Shown here: piece after piece, positions 1-12,917 of the stretch
Position numbering within the stretch: the stretch's first letter is position 1
Layout: each line of letters starts with the position of its first letter
Assembly (NCBI GenBank): GCA_036971475.1
Contig: JBAIZL010000001.1
Coordinates: 208,551,841 to 208,615,840, forward strand
Length of the DNA: 64,000 nucleotides
Reading direction: 5' to 3'
From: Prosapia bicincta
Taxonomy: Eukaryota; Arthropoda; Insecta; Hemiptera; Cercopidae
The notes under the pieces: generated by a model
Told to the model about the DNA's origin: nothing
The model's database searches: none
Seen by the model: only the letters and a program-made list of their open reading frames with translations
Position numbers and translations under genes: made by a program

Positions 1-2327
1 ATATATATATATATATATATATTATAACAAAATTCATTAAGTTAAGAAAACTGTTTGTTAAATATTTGAACGTTTGAGATCGTAGTACACGGTCGCTACC
101 TAGCAAGGGGTATTCTATTGTTATATCTTTCGGGCAAAAACGGTTACTGCACGAATCTGGTAAGCCATAAATATTAATAAACGTCGAAATGTCTCATTGT
201 AGGTAAACCAAGATGTGACTCGATCACTAGAGAGGCGCTTTACTTGGACATCGAGGGACCTTGCAGATTTATGGCGACGAATCTCTAAAAATGCAGAATA
301 AGCACGTCCAGTGAAACACCTGACCTTGGAAAAGATCGAAAAATTTCCTAACAAGCCAAGGGAAAGCGTTCAGGAATGTCATTCTGATATGCTGGATCAG
401 ATTTGAGCGCCATACGAAAGCCAATCAAATTTAAAGAGGGAAAAAAACCCGTACGAAAACGATCAAGAACGAACCACGAAAGTCAGTTGATTTCCAGGAC
501 TCGAAATGGTCAAGTTCTAGGACTCGGGGGAGTCAAAATGCAGGACTCGATGGAGAATATGTTCAGTTTTAGTAAGAAATATTAAATTAAAACCAAGTAA
601 CGTCGCAATGTAAATATCAAACGAGATTATTAAGGGAGATTATTAAAAAGAAAGTGAAGTAAAAGAGGAAGAATAAAGGGTAAAAATTGAGATTAAAGTA
701 AGAGAGATTACTAAGTTATGAGTTATATCAAGTGGTGGAGATAGAAAAGTAGTGCGAGTAATTCAAAAAGCAAGATAACTAAATAGAAAGAGGTATTATA
801 AAGGGAGTGATTTAATGAATTCGGTTTCGGCATAGAAGCATTTCGATTGATTAAGAAAATTTAAATTGAAAGGAAATATTAATAAGTGAATTTGTGTCCA
901 GTGAAGTGGAACAAGGAACTACACCAGTAATAAGTAATAGTTTATCGTAAATGTAAAGCTAACTCTGTATAGTACCAAATATTAAGAATCGTTTAAACTT
1001 TATCAATTCTTCAAAAAGTTATAATTAATTCAAATATAAATTTATCAAAACACGTGTATTAACCTATATACGCCTTGAGATAATTAAGGACAGTTTAAAT
1101 AGAATTGTAATTTAATAATTATTATAGGAGTCTTGATGCCTACCGGCAAAAGTAGAGTTAGTTAAAACTAATCTTATGTAAGTACCAATAAATGCTAACA
1201 TTTGAAGTCAAGATTAAAATAAATCAGTTAATGTAAAAGCAAGTAGTTGCGTATTAATTGATTTCGTAAATATCAATTACCGTGAAGGACGATTATAGAG
1301 AAGGTATGTTATAATATATTATAACACAACGTGTGAGGCTTTAGAATAAATTTAGTTAGAGCTAAAATAATTATCTGTAAAAGGATTAAGCAAAAAAAAG
1401 ACAGAAATTGTTTGGTAAGGAGCCGACAAAGCATGTACCATTCCATTATCCTTTTCCAGGGAAGCCATAAACTGTGTGCCGGCAACCATTGACAATAGAG
1501 AGGGCTACGTTTATTAAGACGGGAAATTCCACTGACCGATAACCTGGGAAAATAACGCGGTACCATTAGGTGGTTAATTGTGGAAGCTGTGGGAAACTAA
1601 AAAGAACGTATTGGGAGGGGGAGAGATTAGGGATTTCCATAAAAACTAAAATGATCGGGAGAAGTTTTAAGGGAGTTTCAGAAGAGGGCAGACGGATTGG
1701 TGGGGACAAAAGATGGCAGTGTTGTAAAAGGAGTAAATTGTTAAATTAAGTAGTTTTGTTGTTTATAAGTAAATTTAAAATAGTGCGACGTAAAAGTTTT
1801 TTTAAAGAATTAAGAAAGTAAGTTTTTTTGTGTCAAGTGTAAGCGCAGAAGGTAACAACGGCCAAGATTCCAGGAGCTCTACAAAAGCATAAGTATTATT
1901 TGGATATAACTGTAGGCAACAGACATCTATAAATTAGTAAAGTTCAGAACAATTTTAATTTCTTTACAATTTTTAAAAATTAATCTAGTTTTACCAATTC
2001 TAATTTAAGAAGAAAAGGTCTTGTAATAGCGACCCGAGAGCAACTACAAAATTTTAATACTGAATTTATTAAACTTTGTTATGTTATTTTATTAGAAATC
2101 TAAAGCCTCAAAAGTCCATATTTTATTAATGGTAATGTTAGTTGAGAAATCAATCCTGTCACTGAAAAATATTAATATAAATTTGGTATAATGTGTAAAG
2201 AAATAAATGCAAGTAATGTTTAAAATTTATAAGATTATTAATTCTTTATAAACCTGAAGATGTGACATTAGATAGGTAAGGTAATTAAATAACATAAAAG
2301 TAACTTATAATTATAACAAAAGTTAAG

Positions 2328-2332
<5 letters not shown>
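1..2332. other. AT-rich intergenic DNA, no gene recognised
   Basis: The window opens inside a (TA)n tract (1-22). The rest has no recognisable gene. Short open frames occur (121-354 minus, 403-585 plus, 1309-1566 minus), but none shows a domain, repeated copy or codon pattern that supports coding. The stretch 60-560 is richer in G and C than its surroundings, and its plus-strand translation loosely resembles retroelement Gag spacer sequence, interrupted by stops; this is only an impression. Confidence 0.5.

Positions 2333-2392
<60 letters not shown>
2333..2392. repeat. (TA)n microsatellite
   Basis: Uninterrupted AT dinucleotide tract of about 60 bp that directly abuts the left end of the fold-back element beginning near 2395. 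Confidence 0.97.
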
Positions 2393-2396
<4 letters not shown>

Positions 2397-2475
2397 TATG
2401 GTGATATGTTTTCTTGTAATATAGTTAATTAACTAAAAATATTTCAAAAACAGGAATACTTTTAATGAATATATT

Positions 2476-2519
2476 TATTCAAAGCTTTTCGCCGATAATA
2501 CAGTACCAGCATCTTCAGG
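2476..2519 (-). ncRNA. Hammerhead-ribozyme-like motif (AAGCTT subfamily)
   Basis: Read on the minus strand: CTGAAGA, one T, stem II strand GCTGGT, a loop, pairing strand ATCGGC, then GAA, AAGCTT, T, and GAATA. Stem II forms six pairs, including G-U wobbles. The first three bases after the predicted H17 (GAA) pair with TTC just before CTGAAGA to begin stem I. Left-arm partner of the plus-strand copy near 2631. Confidence 0.6.
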
Positions 2520-2627
2520 AAAATAATTATCTAATAAAATATTTTTACAAAATTAAATCATATGTACTACCTATGTAGTTAGTACATATGATTTAATTTT
2601 GTAAAAATATTTTATTAGATAATTATT

Positions 2628-2671
2628 TTCCTGAAGATGCTGGTACTATTTATCGGCGAAAAGCTTTGAAA
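2628..2671 (+). ncRNA. Hammerhead-ribozyme-like motif (AAGCTT subfamily)
   Basis: CTGAAGA lies at 2631-2637, followed by an unpaired T, stem II GCTGGT with ATCGGC, and GAA at 2658-2660. The self-complementary AAGCTT follows, then T2667 as predicted H17. Bases 2668-2670 (GAA) pair with TTC at 2628-2630 as a short stem I. This matches the hammerhead core order (stem I, CUGANGA, stem II, GAA, stem III, UH), except for the extra U after CUGANGA. Confidence 0.6.
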
Positions 2672-2851
2672 AAAATATATTCATTAAAAGTATTCTTGTT
2701 TTTGAAATATTTTTAATTTATTGACTATATTACAAGAAAACATATCACCATATTTATTATATTATATTGCCTTACTAGGCTACTGGTGTTGTGAATATGT
2801 GCTCTACAGAGGTTAGTTCAATTAGTAATCCATCTTTAACAAAAGATTTTA

Positions 2852-2996
2852 TTTAGGTAGTACATATGATTTAACTTTGTAAAAATATTTTATTAGATAA
2901 TTATTTTCCTGAAGATGCTGGTACTATTTTATCGGCGAAAAGCTTTGAATAAATATATTCATTAAAAGTATTCTTGTTTTTGAAATATTTTTAATT

Positions 2997-3000
<4 letters not shown>
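2852..3000 (+). mobile_element. Third, partial copy of the fold-back arm
   Basis: This repeats the right arm of the 2395-2756 element in the same orientation, starting at the central GGTAGTACATATG and ending in TTTTAATTTATT just before a long (TA)n tract. It contains one complete ribozyme-like motif (2905-2950). About 95 bp of unrelated sequence (2757-2851) separates it from the palindrome. Confidence 0.8.
2905..2960 (+). ncRNA. Hammerhead-ribozyme-like motif (AAGCTT subfamily)
   Basis: CTGAAGA at 2909-2915, stem II GCTGGT/ATCGGC, GAA at 2937-2939, AAGCTT at 2940-2945, predicted H17 T2946, then GAATA, which can also form a small hairpin with TATTC downstream. Nearly identical to the 2631 and 11984 copies. 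Confidence 0.6.
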
Positions 3001-3220
<220 letters not shown>

Positions 3221-6200
3221 TAAAATGAAATCAAAAATTTCCCTAATACATTTTACTATCTTTAGTGATGCAAGAATGTAAATTATTGCAACATAAATTT
3301 TCCACAAATGCCGTGTCCCGAACTTTCCTTTACAGAGAGACATGGATCTTTTGTTCCGCTTGAATGCAAAGACAAATAGGGTTTTGCTACCTTGGGCCAA
3401 TGCATGCGAGAGATTAATGACAGCTATTATGCTAACCTAGGCATTCAAGTCGCTTTTCCCTTCTGAAACCATGTTACCTCTAAAAACAGTATTTTTATTA
3501 TACACAACCCAAGTTGGTAAACAGTAGACCAACCCTATAAGAAATGCCCTATATTGTAACAATATTTTACAAAATAAAGCAATTTCGGAATTATTTTAGT
3601 AAAAACATATTGTTTTTTAAATAGGTTATTTATCAATATGTGACCTACAGTTAGTATATATATTTTTCGTTCTCAGTGTGTTCAATTGGTGTCTTTTACT
3701 TTATTGAAACAAATTCAGTATAATCTAGTACTAAAAATAAGCCTGTACAGTTGATGAATGATCTAGAGTAGATGCCTTTATATATGATATGCTTAATATT
3801 AATCAAGTAAAGTAACAGAGGGTTGAATACGTCAACATTTATCATTTACTAATCTAAAATGTGAAGAAACCCAAATCGTTAAAACTGGGAGTTAATTGAA
3901 ATATTCGTAGAAAGTATGATTTTAGAATTGAAGAGTTTAATAAGGTTGTTATGTAATTATTGGGGTAACTTATTGTAAACCTCAGACACTGATATGGCTT
4001 TAGTTAGTAAATTAGATGTACTTTGTTCATTTAAAGATAATTAATTTTAGTACATGCGTACATAAAATATTATAGCACTGTTTTTTTACGTAACATAATG
4101 AATTTACATTATCCAGGTTTTTAAGGGTATGATTCAAAGATTCAAGGTTGATAGAAAGTATATTGAATAACTTGATTGTTTATATTTGGGGAAAATAGGC
4201 GAAATATATTGTACAAACATATCCTACATCTTTATTACAAAAATTCACAGAAAAAATTCATTATTTTAGATTAAGATTACAGTATTATGTAATATACTGC
4301 TACAACAGCAGACTTTAACTGTTTATCCAAACCCTATATATTTCTTACGTATATATCCCATATTAGTATATAGGTCTATCAGTTAATAACATTAAGGGGT
4401 TTCCATATTTACTGGACAAAATATTAATGTTTACTTCGTATATCTGAAAACAAACAGCTAAACATGCATATAATGCAGGTCAGACATCAACTCAAACTTC
4501 ATCGTGACGATGTATACCATAAAGACGGAACATCCAGGTATACCGTGTCAAAATATGACCCTAACATACAGGAACCTGCGAACTCCCGAAATAAATATAC
4601 AGCCTCACTTATTTGTAAAAATACAACTCTTTTTTATGATCGGTTTAATTTTTGGTGAATTTTGTTAGTTCATGTATTTACCTGAGCTTTTAAACAATAA
4701 ACTTGCATTTCAACTAGCTTTTACATAAAGATTTACATTATTTCTGTATAAAACCAGAACAAATAAGCTTCAATATTCCTTTAAGTGACGTCACATTTGT
4801 TTGTCCTAAATACTTTAATATTATTTCCAATGTAATATCTTAATGCAATTTTCCGCAGTGAGAATATTATAAAAGTTTCATTACATCGTGTTGAAATAAT
4901 TTTGAAGAGATAAAATACTTTAACTTCCGGGAACCAGATGCCCTACAAAATGTCCAACAATATGCTGTGCTTTGTAATCCTAAATGCAAAAACCTCTCAG
5001 CTCCACTGAAATTAAAAAGCGAAGCATATAACGTGAAGCGCATGAATACATAATTCTAAGAATTGTAGAGAGATATTCTCAAAGAGAATTCTCTTTGATG
5101 TAACTCATAAAAAGTTTATAAATATAGTTACTAACCATTATTCATGCACCATGCATCAGTGAATGCGCCCAAAGTCTTTTTTTTCAACTGTTCTAGTATT
5201 ATCTAATCTCATAACACCCACATATGTTTAGATTGTTAGACAACAAATATGTCTATAATAATCTGTCAGTTCCGATGTATCTGTATGAACTTTAGAAACA
5301 CACATTTTATAAATTTTAGTTCTCTTCAAATTGTTTTCTTAAAAATAATATTTAGATAATTTATTTAGCTCTTTTATTCTGATATAAAATTCAATATACT
5401 TATCTAATAATTTATTTATATTCTGGTTTATATTAAGCTCTAAAATTCAATTTGGAGCTTCCAAGCAAATGAGTCTACTTTTTTATTCTATTTGCCCTTT
5501 GTCCTACAGTTTACTGCAGGAAATACACATTTCTTACATAGTTTAATAACATCATATTGAAGATTTAAATGTATCACGCCCCTCCTCATCCATATTTAGG
5601 GTGGATATCGTGTTCTGCTCATATTATTATATAATACACAAGATCTTTATTCTGTATTAAATTCCTGTATTAAATATATTGCTAGTAATCCATGATTTTT
5701 TTGAGCTTTCTATTGCTTTCTTGAGTAACATTTATTTAGTTTTCCTTGTAGTTCAAGGTATATGGTGATTCTTATGGGACATACCATATCTTGAGATTTT
5801 CTTTTCCCAATCACCGGTTTGATATTTTTTCTAATAAACTTTGACAAATTTATACACCGTATGCTTGTTTCAGTCCTTTAGCTACATAAATTCGTTTCGT
5901 ATTTTATTTCTAATATGTATATTATGAATTGAAGGTTTGTGTGTTAGTATATTAAGTGACTGGTATATGGGTTTAATGGACTTAGCTATGGACGCTAGGC
6001 ATGGGTTTAATTACCGGTAGCGGCAAAACGTTTCTATGTACGACGTCAGCCCTGCAGCTTTCCTCATCCGGTGAAAATGAGTACCTTGGGTCGAGACTAG
6101 AGTAATATAGGTCGAAGCGGTCGAATTGTTGGTCATATTCCTCCTTGAATAACGTATCGCAAAAGTAAGGCAGCGCTACTCTGTCTATCCTAAGCCATGT

Positions 6201-8132
6201 TTATGGTACATTCATTAGAAAATACTAATTGAATAAACGTCATACTGAATTTGGGGGCTATCTACTTACATTTCGTTAAAACACTAGAACCGTATACACT
6301 TGCACATCTATCACACTTGTTAGGGAGATGTGGTTGGGCGAAATGGTTATGACGAAGAAACGTAGCAGCAATATCTCTATCAAAATGAAAATTGTTCGGC
6401 TCTAAGAACAGATAGTGCTCTAGTCGCCACGAGTTATTTCAAGTACTTTTTTTTAAAGCTGCTTAGAATTTTCAGTCAAAACAAATATTTAATGATTGTT
6501 ACGAAGAAAAAAATATATCTGCAGTAATCGGGAAAATTTCTAACTCTGCATTGTTTTTGAAAAATGTTTTAGTATGTTTATATCCAATTCTCAAGAGAAT
6601 GTATCACCACCGATTACTGATTACGACCTCAGCAACTACCAACCCTCTTATCCTACTATTATTCTTATCTGAAGTAATTTGTGATATAAAGTTTACATTA
6701 TACAATTTAGTTTACCCCTAAATCACGTAAGGCCATGTTTGCATACAAGTAACAAGGACCTGGGAAGTATTAATAGGAATTCTCGTTCTTCGAATGTGGT
6801 TGGTTGCATCGTTGCCAAATTGTCCATTGTGTGTCCGTCACTAAAGCTTTTCACATTACCAACTTTATTCTGGTTCTTCTGTACAACATTTAATGTAATA
6901 TATTTGTTATAACATGAACTTGTCATTATTTTTTAATAAATACAATTCATTCTAAGCTTTGGAGTTATCTAAGCGTTTCATCAAAGTGGTAGATCTAACA
7001 ATACACTTGCACAACTATCCAACTTGTTTGATAGATATGCATGGGCGACAGTGGTGGGGAAGAAAATCGTGGCAACAATGTTTCTATGGAAAAGAATAGT
7101 GTTCATTGCTGTAGGAGGAGCGATAGTGTTCTAGAACTCCCGAGTTATTTTAAGTGAATTTTTTTAAGTGACGACCGTCTTTTAATTCTTGATAAATGTA
7201 CAGTATTTATATTTTACCTATAAGTAATACTAGTCTTACGTACAGTGTGGTTATTTTTAAACACATTTAGTTCACAGCCTATTTTGTGTAGCATATACAA
7301 CGCTGAAATATCTAAGGTGAAAACACGCAACCATGAGAAATCTGAGGCAAAGGTGGATTCCTTTCCTATTAGATTTTTCCGCCCAGTGGAGTCTGTCAAT
7401 TGTAACATCGCTTGGAATGTCTGTGCTTCAGAAATATGGAATGGATGGCTGCATTACGAGTTCTTCGAGAAATAATTCAATATTGCAATAAATAACTAAA
7501 GGGCTACTGAAGTATTGTATAGCATATTAGCTATTTATTTATATGTTTATTATGCAATTTTCTACTTTGTTTTTATTGCATTGTTTCTATTAATTCCTGA
7601 GGTATGCGGGCTAATGAAAAGCGTGTTTTTACATGTAACGGTGTACAAAAACTAATCCTTATTGACAACCATATTTACCCAAATATACATTAAATTCACT
7701 CTAACAAGTACCAACAGATTTCCTGCTAACGTAAGGTATGAGGGCAAAATCTCTTTAGCCGTAAAACATTTGAATAACAAGCAACCCCGTCTACGAGATT
7801 ATTATATCTGTATCTGTTACCTTCGGTGCATTAACGTAAAGTCAGATAGGACATTATGTTATTATGAACCTCCAATAAACACATATAATTTTTTAACTAC
7901 GCATGGGTCCAACCGTTTTCCAGGTAAACATTACCTGCATTATCAAGAGTATGTTAGCAAGTCGAGGGCCTACACATCACTATAATGTAAGCATGAGAGC
8001 ATGCTATTGTTAATGGTAAGAACATAATGGTGGCCAAAAAGGATAAAGCAAAGTACAATTTTTATCTCAGTTTTTTGTATTTATAAAATGCTTATATAAA
8101 ACCCTTACATATTTATATAACGCTCTATCTCT
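3221..8132. other. No gene recognised
   Basis: AT-rich DNA with scattered short open frames (for example 7662-7985, 107 codons) that carry no motif I recognise. Apart from one local duplication (6290-7185) I see no structured element. Positions 6000-6170 have higher GC and several CpG sites without an identifiable function. Confidence 0.5.
6290..7185 (+). repeat. Local direct duplication (two diverged copies)
   Basis: About 180 bp at 6290-6470 recurs in the same orientation at 6995-7180. Both begin with a CACTTGCAC-like stretch, contain similar AAGAAA/GCAGCAATAT-like and GATAGTG-TCTAG stretches, and end with CGAGTTATTT followed by T-rich sequence. The copies are clearly diverged and lie about 705 bp apart. 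No function is apparent. Confidence 0.6.
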
Positions 8133-8302
<170 letters not shown>

Positions 8303-11300
8303 GTCACAATAAACCATTTGGGGAATGGTAATACAATTGGGAATTTCTTCTAAAAGGTCAGCAATTAAAACAGAAAACTTTCCTACGATTCGAAATTTCA
8401 AAACCTCTTTTAGCGAAAGTAAATTCAGAAAATGACCTGCAAAGTCTTATTAAATTATTGTTTAAAGGCTCATTAAATTAAGATGTATGGGATTTGTGTG
8501 TTCGTTAAATAATTGCTCTCTTAATCTTCAAATAAAACAAATCAAAATATTTTATTTACCAAAAAAATTATAAAGTTACAAACCAAAATACATATTTCTT
8601 AGACATTGCGTTAGTTACTGATTAGTGAACATTTAATATTTGACTTATGGGGAAATTTACATATTAACAAATCAATGGCTGAAATGACTCTGTTTTTGAG
8701 TTTGCTTGCTTGCTCTTTTCATAATTAATTCTTACAATTAAAACTGAAAACAAATGCACCAAATAGTACATAAATTACATTTATGTACGTATTGAAAATT
8801 TTAAAGTTTATTAATTTTGTACTTAACTGTTTAAGCATTTTAATTTTGTTATAGTTCACCAAAGTTTGAATTTGTTCACTTAGCTGTTTTAACAAGGTGT
8901 AACAGATCCTTCTATTGGAAAAACCTTACAAAATTCCCTCGGTCATGATTATGAAAAAGGCTCCAGTAACTCAGCTTTCCATCTTCGTTCTTGGCGACGT
9001 GCGCTATCTACTACATTCTGATTACGAAGAATTAAAATAAAAAATGACTACTACATTAAAAATTTAAAACAAAACCTTTCCTCGCTCTTGGAGACGACAG
9101 TTTCCTTCTACATCCCGATTTCAAGAGAATTAACTAACTGTCGCAAGCAGGCGTCCTAGCTACCGCGCATCGATGTGCGCATATAACTTTAATTTTAGTT
9201 TTTAAACTCTTCCTACAGATTCCACTACCAACCAGAGATTTGATTTATTTCTAACAAATCACAATTGTTTTATCTAGTTCTATATTGTTACATTTTCGAA
9301 TACATTCTCGTTCGTTTTCTGAAATTTCCTTTTTTTAATATGTAACACCATCTAAAGTGTGTTACAATGTTTATAATTAAACAATGACTTTAATAGAACA
9401 ATTTCAAAGAATGTAGGAAAACCGTTTTCCATTATTTTCGGTCACAAATCAAAAATAGAGATTGCCTTACTCTCAAGTCCCATTTTAATCTCCTATGAAT
9501 ATTATAATTTTTTTTATTTTTAAGTGCCAAGCTATATTTACATTTGTCTTTCTCAATTTTTTGGCAACCTGATTCAAATATATTCTCTCTAACACTACCC
9601 ACAAAAGGTTTTCATGCTCTAACTTTGTAGACAGCCATTCCTAGTTGATAGTACTCAGTGGGATTCCAACGCCAAAGAACACCCTCTCACTCAAGGGGGC
9701 TGTTACCTCTCATCTTTCACTGTTACAGAACATTTATTTATTTTCTACACTTATACTTTCCATAAACTACAAAATGAGTATCATGAACATTTAAGTATAA
9801 AATTCAGTAGAAACCTTTTTTTAGTGTTAAAATTTATATTTAAGAATTTTAAGAATTTATATTTTGATTTTCAAAATATTTTAAAGTCTATAAATAAAAT
9901 AGCACACACAAAATTTTTGGTTCGTAATAGGTATATATTATTTTGGAAGAACTTACATATTTCTTCTATTAAATGCGTTTGCAACTATTTAGATAATACT
10001 TTTTTGCGACCCTTCCTAGGCTAGAAAAAGTTTCCCCTTCGCTTGCAATATTATTAAGTATATTTTACATTATTTCCCTTTGTTCCATATATTTCTCCTC
10101 AGTCACCTTCTTACAAAGGACTGTAGCCACGTCTTTACTGTTAGACCGTTATTAGCTCTGTATCAGACATATAGGGCATCATTGATACCTTAGCTTTATT
10201 CTAATAGGGTTTCACCCTTATCCCATTTCCTTCCATCATCTTTTCTAGAAACATTTTAGGTGATAAATGTCTAAATTCTCTAATCACCTTAAACCACCGT
10301 CATACCAAATTTAAAGTTTTTAAATCCTTTAGACTTTTTCCTTTAAATCCTAATATTTTCTCATCAACGACGTTAACGTGTAATCTTTAAAAGAATCTCT
10401 TTATTCACACTAATCAGGTTTACTGGAAGAATAATGGTAGCAGACTATGATGGCGTCACTTAATGATTGTTATCTCTGAACAATAAAATCAATGATAATT
10501 AGTAAATCGCTTTTTTATATTTTTCTCTAGGGCAGCACAAGCATTTTCGATTACTAAAAACTATATTTTTAAAATAAGAACGATCCGGCACCAAGTTATA
10601 CAGTTCATTTATTTCAAAGTTTAGTCGTAGTCAAGCAAGCTTTTTGGGTTTTCCCATTGAACAATAAGTGATTGTACATGCTCTGCGTATAAATTCAGGG
10701 AGCAGAAATGTTTGGGTAAAGGAATATTTAATAAATACCACATCCCTAGTGAGAGAGTGATTTTATCTTTCTACAGATAAACTATCTTTTCCTTAGATAA
10801 ACACACTTCAGACTATAGATTACTCCGAGATAAATGTCTGCAAATCACCTCCGTCTGTCTTATTTGTTATTGATATACCAACCTTAAAATAACGCATCCT
10901 ATTTTACCATTATCAATCAATTACTTTTCTTACAAGATACTACGTTAGAATAAGAAGTATTGTTTTATTTTAAGTAGTTTAAGTATTGTAATGATACACA
11001 CATCCGTTTCTTTTTAAATTTTTACTTCGGTTAAAATGTATAACAGACGAGTATGAAAGTCGAGTAGGAACACAATTTAAACTAAATACCTATATATTTT
11101 TCCTGTGTTTGAATAATTCGATATATTTCACTGGTTTTGTATATACATAAGAAAATTTTCCTTGAGAAATCCAAAGATGTTTAGTTGATGAACCCTGATA
11201 ATAGTCCAATCCTTGGTTCTAGTTGATTGTAATTTGTTAAATTTTAATCAAGTCGGGTAATTATTGTTAGCATTCGTATTATTTATATAACTATTATTAT

Positions 11301-11946
11301 TAATTATTAATAATTGTTTTTTCTGTTAGTATTAAACATTGTATTAGTATATTGGTGTTTAAGATAAATCTGTGATGTTTAAGTTAGTAGTGGAAGTGGT
11401 CTTTGTGTTTTTTGTAAGAACAACTAAAACCTCAGCCCAAAATCAGAAGATTGAATTCTTCTACTTAAATTAAAACCAAATCCAACATCAAAAATATAAT
11501 AAAATCAATAGGATTTAGTATTTAAATCATCACCAGCTTCATCACGTTTCTAAAGAAGTTACTAATAATCCAACAGTCGGTTCACGTTTTTGTCCAGTTA
11601 CTTCGTAAAGTGTAATGGATGAACAAGTCTATAACGCCACAATATGGATAACTTTAAAATGATAATTTTCTCAAAGTTCCAAGACCAGAGCTGTTTAATG
11701 TTCAGTTTTCTAAATCCCTAGTAGATGATAGATAATTACGGTTCTCTTCGCCTCAGAAGTCCACATTATATAATCGCATAAGGACGAACATTTGTCAAAA
11801 TGTTTATTTTCGACTGTAATACATGTTGTGTAGTTTTATTTTAAATCGAAAACTGTCTATGAATGGATTATGTTTTTAAAATATATTTTACCCTTTTTTA
11901 AAATATATTTCATTTCATTTTAACGTATATATGATCATAAATAACC
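8303..11946. other. No gene recognised; small local duplication at about 9 kb
   Basis: No gene or transposon domain is visible. A diverged direct duplication of about 55 bp is seen at 8982-9038 and 9078-9133; both copies share a TCGNTCTTGG core, a TCTACAT-like segment, CCGATT/CTGATT and AGAATTAA. The remainder is AT-rich and unremarkable. Confidence 0.45.
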
Positions 11947-12090
11947 ATATATATATATATATATTAAAGATATAATTATTTTCCTGAAGATGCTGGTACT
12001 ATTTTATCGGCGAAAAGCTTTGAATAAATATATTCATTAAAATTATTCTGGTTTTTGAAATATTTTTAATGTATTATATATATAAGCATA
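11947..12090 (+). mobile_element. Solo fold-back arm between short TA tracts
   Basis: A single copy of the arm found at 2.6 and 2.9 kb, reduced to about 100 bp around the ribozyme-like motif and bordered by (TA)n at 11947-11965 and a TA-rich stretch at 12075. It shows that the arm also occurs alone, not only in palindromic pairs. Confidence 0.75.
11980..12035 (+). ncRNA. Hammerhead-ribozyme-like motif (AAGCTT subfamily)
   Basis: CTGAAGA at 11984-11990, unpaired T, stem II GCTGGT/ATCGGC, GAA at 12012-12014, AAGCTT at 12015-12020, predicted H17 T12021, then GAATA. The core is identical to the 2.9 kb copy although nearly 9 kb away. Confidence 0.6.
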
Positions 12091-12498
12091 TATACAAACA
12101 TAAATAATATTATTATTTTAAATCATACAATTGTTTTTAAATGCTACGTTGACTTGTTAATTTCTCAGTAACAAAAACGGATTATTTCCAACAAAGATTA
12201 TTCCCTCTCTCGTACCAAAGTACAATCGACTACTATATTGGCATTAAAGCTTCATACAATGGATTAAATCCTGTAATTACGTCGGAACAAGCATCGAGAC
12301 TGCATTACTGGATTATATTTGAAGACAAATATGTAAGCGGAATTGAAACCGAGCATTTCCATCTAAATTAAGAAGGATTTGACAACGAAGCAATGCGTAT
12401 ACTTACTAAAGTTGTATGAACAGAATTTTTTTTTGCTAATATAAGAGCCCATGCTGTGATGTTTCGTTAATGTCTATCTTTTAAAACAGACGAGATTC

Positions 12499-12499
<1 letters not shown>

Positions 12500-12589
<90 letters not shown>

Positions 12590-12644
12590 TATAAATATAT
12601 ATAAATTTTTTAATTAATATTACGAATGACAAGACTTATTATTG

Positions 12645-12700
<56 letters not shown>
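12500..12700. repeat. Two (TA)n tracts around a short AT-rich segment
   Basis: (TA)n at 12501-12584 and 12646-12700, separated by about 60 bp. They lead into the fold-back element at 12721. Confidence 0.95.
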
Positions 12701-12702
<2 letters not shown>

Positions 12703-12720
12703 CTAATAATATATATTATT

Positions 12721-12845
12721 TAAGATTAAATAATATACACTTATACATCCTCAGGAATTGTTGGTAATGTTAACCAACGAAAAGCTTTGAGTATATTATT
12801 CAATAAATTAAATATTCCTGTATAAGTGTATATTATTTAATCTTA
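12721..12845. mobile_element. Small element with perfect 27-bp terminal inverted repeats and a damaged ribozyme motif
   Basis: Positions 12721-12747 are an exact reverse complement of 12819-12845. Between them lie an inverted fragment TCCTCAGGAATT (12748-12759) and then the 3' part of a ribozyme-like motif: stem II GTTGGT/ACCAAC, GAA, AAGCTT and TGAGTATATT. The CTGAGGA box has been replaced by its own reverse complement, as if two opposed arms of a 24.8-kb-type element had recombined inside the palindrome. It is bordered by (TA)n on both sides (12646-12700 and 12884-12914). Confidence 0.75.
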
Positions 12846-12879
12846 AAAATATTCTAACAGGAAAACACATTTAATAATT

Positions 12880-12883
<4 letters not shown>

Positions 12884-12914
<31 letters not shown>
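12884..12914. repeat. (TA)n microsatellite
   Basis: Short TA tract that closes the 12.7 kb element on its right side. Confidence 0.95.

Positions 12915-12917
<3 letters not shown>

Larger units (their letters stand above)
2395..2756. mobile_element. Fold-back element with two head-to-head ribozyme-like motifs
   Basis: This is a near-perfect palindrome of about 360 bp. The left arm (2395 to about 2568) is the reverse complement of the right arm (about 2580 to 2756), with only a few bases at the centre around 2573. Each arm carries one hammerhead-like motif, so the two motifs face each other on opposite strands. (TA)n lies immediately to the left, and a third partial copy plus (TA)n follow to the right. 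Several single-base differences between the arms show that they have mutated independently. I see no coding capacity, which fits a non-autonomous unit. Confidence 0.85.

Noticed and set aside
60..585. Gag-like impression in the plus-strand translation
   Set aside because: Stops interrupt it, no zinc knuckle or protease follows, and no terminal repeat was found.
2240..2275. CCTGAAGATGTGACATT as a ribozyme core
   Set aside because: It has the first box, but no pairing stem II strand and no GAA box follow.
7662..7985. A 107-codon open frame on the plus strand
   Set aside because: No domain, no second copy and no codon signal. Length alone is not convincing in 64 kb of AT-rich DNA.
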